NCBI GenBank assembly: GCA_020860745.1
Contig: JAJBTR010000044.1
Span: forward strand, 1-9,377
DNA length: 9,377 nt
Direction of reading: 5' to 3'
Source: Lachnospiraceae bacterium
GTDB lineage: Bacteria > Bacillota > Clostridia > Lachnospirales > Lachnospiraceae
Below are positions 8,101 through 9,377 of the stretch, in pieces. The translations under genes and the position numbers were made by a program. Each line of letters begins with the position of its first letter. The stretch's first letter is position 1. The notes under the pieces were generated by a model, which was not told where the DNA came from, made no database searches, and worked only from the letters and a program-made list of their open reading frames with translations.

Positions 8101-8698
8101 ACAGCTTACTGTGGACAATGTGGCGGGTAATGAAATTGAGAAAGCGGAACAACTGCGCCGCTGCAGCATTACAATTCACAAAAAAGACGATAGGGGCAAT
8201 GACTGCGAGGGTGTGGAGTATTCGATTGCCGTCTTAAATCAGGATACAGGGGAATATGAGTATATCGCGAGTTATAATGGTACAAGTTCGCTGCCGAATA
8301 CAGAGGGATTGAGTTATGTGAATGAGGATGGTGTGACTGTCACTGCAACAGATGCCGGAGGGACAGTGATATTCGGGAATCTCGTATTCGGCACATATGC
8401 CGTTACGGAGACGAAAACGGTGGACGGATTATCTCTTCTTGCGGAAAGCTTTACCGTTGAATTGCCCTATGCTGCAGAAAGTGTGAACGGTTCTTCAACA
8501 GATTATGATTTTTATGATGAGAAGACCGGTTTATATTATTGGGTTGATCTGACCTATGAGATATCAGACGGCGTAACCTTTGATGTCCCTCAGGCCGGCG
8601 GAGAAAGAAGAATGACAGTACCTGTGATTGCTGGGTTATGCATCGTTTTTCTGGGAGTTCTATACGCAAAGCGAAGAAAGAACAGCGCAATCAATTAG
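5189..8698 (+). CDS. Large CnaB-domain surface protein, probable pilus tip or accessory pilin (VPQAG-anchored)
   Basis: This 1169-residue wall-anchored protein has a signal peptide (cleavage near SLAA-Q, residue 36). A region of about 480 residues follows that I do not recognise; its size and position suggest the adhesive head. Four CnaB/SpaA-like domains come next, with candidate bond residues: domain 1 (about 531-683; K540, E649, D680, with a roughly 60-residue polar insert), domain 2 (about 685-785; K690, E752 in YYVKEV, N779), domain 3 (about 790-985; holds the C2H2-like segment 858-879), and domain 4 (about 990-1130; K999, E1074, D1127). The C-terminus is VPQAG (1133-1137), a membrane helix and KRRK. 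The mature part has 15 cysteines, unusual for such proteins. I saw no thioester or VWA domain. AGGAGG at 5176-5181 lies 7 nt before the ATG. Size, last place in the operon and the different sorting signal favour a tip or accessory subunit; this is inferred. Confidence 0.88.
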   Translation: MKGSKAKRVLIAAVTGLFLCMAAVRIWGFPDISLAAQVETGAGLEEESTGVSGGGTDPVLEQYILEHMNPDYVGDGETLALVNALLVKQTYFNADAVEDGDSIDSIMGLIENGGDDQEEALDKYIMQTGDYTAVYEVSGENGYYIAYADTMQDNPDSETREAVFAMNDTGAQILEGCIYDSKSGLVYIPKEYFFDEDGSVWLFPVQVQFMQILDTDCNTTEVTAVVGNGEEITSTISSDVSFYDTDTTMQTEAGMDADHISVYVNGTPVSEDSFAYESESGELTIHAFPSGVENVYVETSEETVAGSLIDKMRNLLGNAGVYTEAFAVSYSSMDYFATNIDVSNISVDQVWTGTAGVIYSDSTSANGTYGAYLDDSDIANLQAAIYSGGSAGVDLETVYSLSDSRYCTTRVYLGKGETATINGSVYSPISTLFTPFAGISKAIAMECCHVNAFGISSAGAEQGRLYTNKLVRVRCLYKGVDSDGYEYAVFGIVTQTINTQSGTAIFKVRGDTEPENPVISTAYYKARQAYLPSLDIYIKKEDCDTGEVLKGAEFKVYMDGTEMGTVTTDGNGRAVYHWTGTVLYTSYSTYSQRFCANYNRISAEDKTKYSSVESSRSSAYTYAKSQVNISLSEKLENLKKTTHTWTIKETGSPENYYLNTELFEQKIAVSTTAIEVTFSDEPYGYANLEKESGNKGITDGNDCYSLEGAVYGVYAALADAEADTNRAATLTTDEEGKTNTVDLRAGTYYVKEVTASCGYSLDPQIYETSVEKGKTTTINSEDPPDYDSTGLILTKLQENTDFNAGHNKLYLSYLNEYFPDMSGAQFTVKYYDAQYSDLSEVESSHLQRTWVIQTKAVCGTCDRLFDDRDTCVSHMQSEHGITVKYDITYTAELTDAYLASGSDSLYYDSSGASVLPLGTITVEESGAAWGYLISGAYVTAEDGSLISDNGGVVLMNISTDHDAGEAVTGGGQLTVDNVAGNEIEKAEQLRRCSITIHKKDDRGNDCEGVEYSIAVLNQDTGEYEYIASYNGTSSLPNTEGLSYVNEDGVTVTATDAGGTVIFGNLVFGTYAVTETKTVDGLSLLAESFTVELPYAAESVNGSSTDYDFYDEKTGLYYWVDLTYEISDGVTFDVPQAGGERRMTVPVIAGLCIVFLGVLYAKRRKNSAIN
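7760..7825 (+). other. C2H2 zinc-finger-like segment inside the large surface protein
   Basis: Residues C858, C861, H874 and H879 give C-x2-C-x12-H-x4-H. F865 sits three residues after the second Cys, and the core position two residues before the first His is filled by C871. This is the classical zinc-finger spacing. It sits inside a CnaB-like domain just after the strand TWVIQTK, and the strand YDITYTAEL follows. Metal binding is not shown; the four ligands and the spacing are directly visible. Confidence 0.7.
8585..8599 (+). other. Atypical sorting signal VPQAG
   Basis: VPQAG occupies the usual place of LPXTG: just before a hydrophobic helix (about 1143-1159) and a basic tail KRRK. Leu is replaced by Val and the cleavage-site Thr by Ala. 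Variant motifs are known in minor pilins and can direct a subunit to a particular sortase. Confidence 0.75.
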
Positions 8699-8712
8699 AG
8701 CGTTCTTTTTAT
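8678..8712 (+). terminator. Possible intrinsic terminator at the end of the pilus operon
   Basis: AAGAAC plus GC (8678-8686, one bulged A at 8684) can pair with GCGTTCTT (8700-8707). The loop of 13 nt contains the stop codon, and T8706-T8710 forms a short T-run. The stem is A/T-rich and imperfect, so termination may be leaky. Confidence 0.4.
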
Positions 8713-8713
8713 A

Positions 8714-8742
8714 GAATAAATTATTTTTTTCCCGGCATACTA
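8714..8742 (+). promoter_or_regulatory. Candidate forespore (sigma-G/F-like) promoter
   Basis: GAATAA (8714-8719) and CATACTA (8736-8742) are separated by 16 bp. The Bacillus sigma-G consensus is GYATRA with CATNHTA, so the match is five of six at -35 and complete at -10. Transcription would start near 8749-8750, just before the spore-coat-like genes, which fits their expected expression in sporulation. Such short motifs also occur by chance, so this is a moderate call. Confidence 0.5.
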
Positions 8743-8743
8743 A

Positions 8744-8768
8744 CCTTGTAAAAAGAAACAATACAAGG
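8744..8768 (+). promoter_or_regulatory. Inverted repeat covering the ribosome binding site of the first coat gene
   Basis: CCTTGTA (8744-8750) is perfectly complementary to TACAAGG (8762-8768), with an 11-nt A-rich loop. The right arm contains part of the Shine-Dalgarno sequence AAGGAGG (8765-8771) of the gene starting at 8778. In a transcript that includes both arms the hairpin could limit translation. Confidence 0.45.
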
Positions 8769-8777
8769 AGGTACGGT

Positions 8778-8963
8778 ATGGATCAGTTATCAGAAAAAGA
8801 ACTGGCTGCAATCAATGATTTACTTGCGGACGAGGAATTATTGACCAAAAAATTTAAAATGCTGGCAAAACAGACAGATGATGTGGAAATCAAGCAGAAG
8901 TATGAGCGGATTTCTGAGCAGCATCAGGGACATTTTAACACATTGTATGAGCAGTTACGGTAG
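8778..8963 (+). CDS. Small CotF-like spore coat protein
   Basis: This 61-residue, highly charged protein is predicted to be all helical, with no signal peptide or membrane segment. It resembles the short clostridial spore-coat proteins related to CotF: an N-terminal LSEKELAAINDLL helix, then a second helix ending in a conserved-looking EQHQGHF segment. Such proteins are thought to pack as helical bundles in spore layers; their molecular role is poorly known. The ATG follows AAGGAGG (8765-8771) by 6 nt, which makes the start secure. It shares a likely transcript with the next gene, 12 nt downstream, whose Shine-Dalgarno overlaps this gene's TAG stop. Family assignment is by recognition of the sequence pattern, not a search. 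Confidence 0.75.
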   Translation: MDQLSEKELAAINDLLADEELLTKKFKMLAKQTDDVEIKQKYERISEQHQGHFNTLYEQLR

Positions 8964-8975
8964 GAGGTGCAGAAT

Positions 8976-9236
8976 ATGCAGGAATTTACAGATAAAGAAA
9001 TTTTGAGCGATGGCCTTTCTACAGAGAAGGCGACAACAGAGAAATTTAACAGCTTTGCTAACGAGTGTGTACACGATCAGGTCAGAACGACGATGCTTCA
9101 TATTCTGGAGCAGGAACACAGCATCCCGCAGGATGGAGTCAATATGATGCATTCCAGAGGCTTCTATGAGCCGCCGGCTGCGGAAGCACAGAAGGTAAAA
9201 GAGGCAAAGCAGAAGTTTGCGGAGAGTTTTCAGTAA
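8976..9236 (+). CDS. CotF-domain spore coat protein
   Basis: This 86-residue protein matches the Coat F family pattern: FTDKEILSDGLSTEK at the start, a middle helix FNSFANECVHDQVRTTML, the segment LEQEHSIPQDGVNMMHSRGFY, and a short C-terminal tail with PAAEAQKV. The members are helical, ferritin-like bundle proteins associated with the spore coat. The ATG at 8976 is chosen over the in-frame GTG at 8967 because the latter overlaps the Shine-Dalgarno AGGAGG (8962-8967), which is correctly spaced (8 nt) for 8976. It forms a two-gene unit with the smaller coat-like protein upstream. No clear terminator follows. Confidence 0.85.
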   Translation: MQEFTDKEILSDGLSTEKATTEKFNSFANECVHDQVRTTMLHILEQEHSIPQDGVNMMHSRGFYEPPAAEAQKVKEAKQKFAESFQ

Positions 9237-9338
9237 AAAAGGATGATTCTGAGTGGACGTTGTTGCTGTACACAGGCTGGATAGTCTGCGAACGTAACAC
9301 GCTCCGCGGGATGCACACAAAATGCTAAAAAACAATGT

Positions 9339-9367
9339 TGCGTTTCCCCTGGTTCTCTTGTATACTG
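9339..9367 (+). promoter_or_regulatory. Candidate vegetative (sigma-A) promoter reading out of the window
   Basis: TTGCGT (9339-9344) and TATACT (9362-9367) are 17 bp apart: three of six matches at -35 and five of six at -10, with ideal spacing. It would drive a gene beyond the right edge. The rest of 9237-9338 holds no gene and no hairpin followed by a T-run that I could find. Confidence 0.55.
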
Positions 9368-9377
9368 AATCTATACT

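Noticed and set aside
8967..8975. GTG start at 8967 for the second coat gene
   Set aside because: This codon overlaps the AGGAGG sequence itself; the ATG at 8976 has the correct 8-nt spacing.
9237..9338. Terminator after the coat genes
   Set aside because: GTG-ACGTT (9253-9261) can pair with AACGT-CAC (9291-9300), but the stem is interrupted, the loop is long and no T-run follows.
1..9377. CRISPR arrays, tRNA or rRNA genes, insertion sequences
   Set aside because: No regularly spaced identical repeats, RNA gene signatures or transposase-like frames were seen. The only repeats are the coding repeats at 4475-5143.

Overview
The window looks like a chromosomal piece from a spore-forming, Gram-positive anaerobe of class Clostridia, most likely a Lachnospiraceae-type gut bacterium. 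This rests on four things: LPXTG-anchored surface proteins with class C sortases, strong AGGAGG-type ribosome binding sites, a secreted protein built of NGWWY-type repeats common in that group, and two CotF-like spore coat genes. The genus cannot be fixed from the sequence alone. All genes lie on the + strand.

Positions 1-8698 hold a sortase-assembled pilus operon with five tightly packed genes. (1) A major (backbone) pilin, cut at its 5' end by the window edge, has a YPKN pilin motif, a D2-type middle domain, a C-terminal CnaB domain and an LPQTG sorting signal. (2) A class C sortase has its complete His-Cys-Arg triad and a DPF lid; it overlaps the pilin gene by 7 bp. (3) A second class C sortase homologue overlaps gene 2 by the classic ATGA. 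Its catalytic cysteine codon reads TAC (Tyr), so it should be catalytically dead. (4) A secreted protein is made almost only of about 21-residue aromatic cell-surface repeats and has no sorting signal. (5) A 1169-residue surface protein, probably the tip or accessory pilin, has a large unrecognised N-terminal region, four CnaB-like domains, an internal match to the classical C2H2 zinc-finger pattern, and an atypical VPQAG sorting signal.

In the proposed working model the first sortase joins backbone pilins through the YPKN lysine and the LPQTG threonine. The large protein is added by the same enzyme, by a housekeeping sortase elsewhere, or with help from the Cys-less homologue acting as a non-catalytic partner. 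The repeat protein may decorate the wall or pilus non-covalently.

Positions 8699-8777 separate the operon from a two-gene spore-coat unit (8778-9236). The gap holds a possible terminator hairpin, a good forespore (sigma-G/F-like) promoter candidate, and an inverted repeat that could hide the ribosome binding site in read-through transcripts. The last 141 bases (9237-9377) hold no gene and end with a vegetative-type promoter pointing out of the window.
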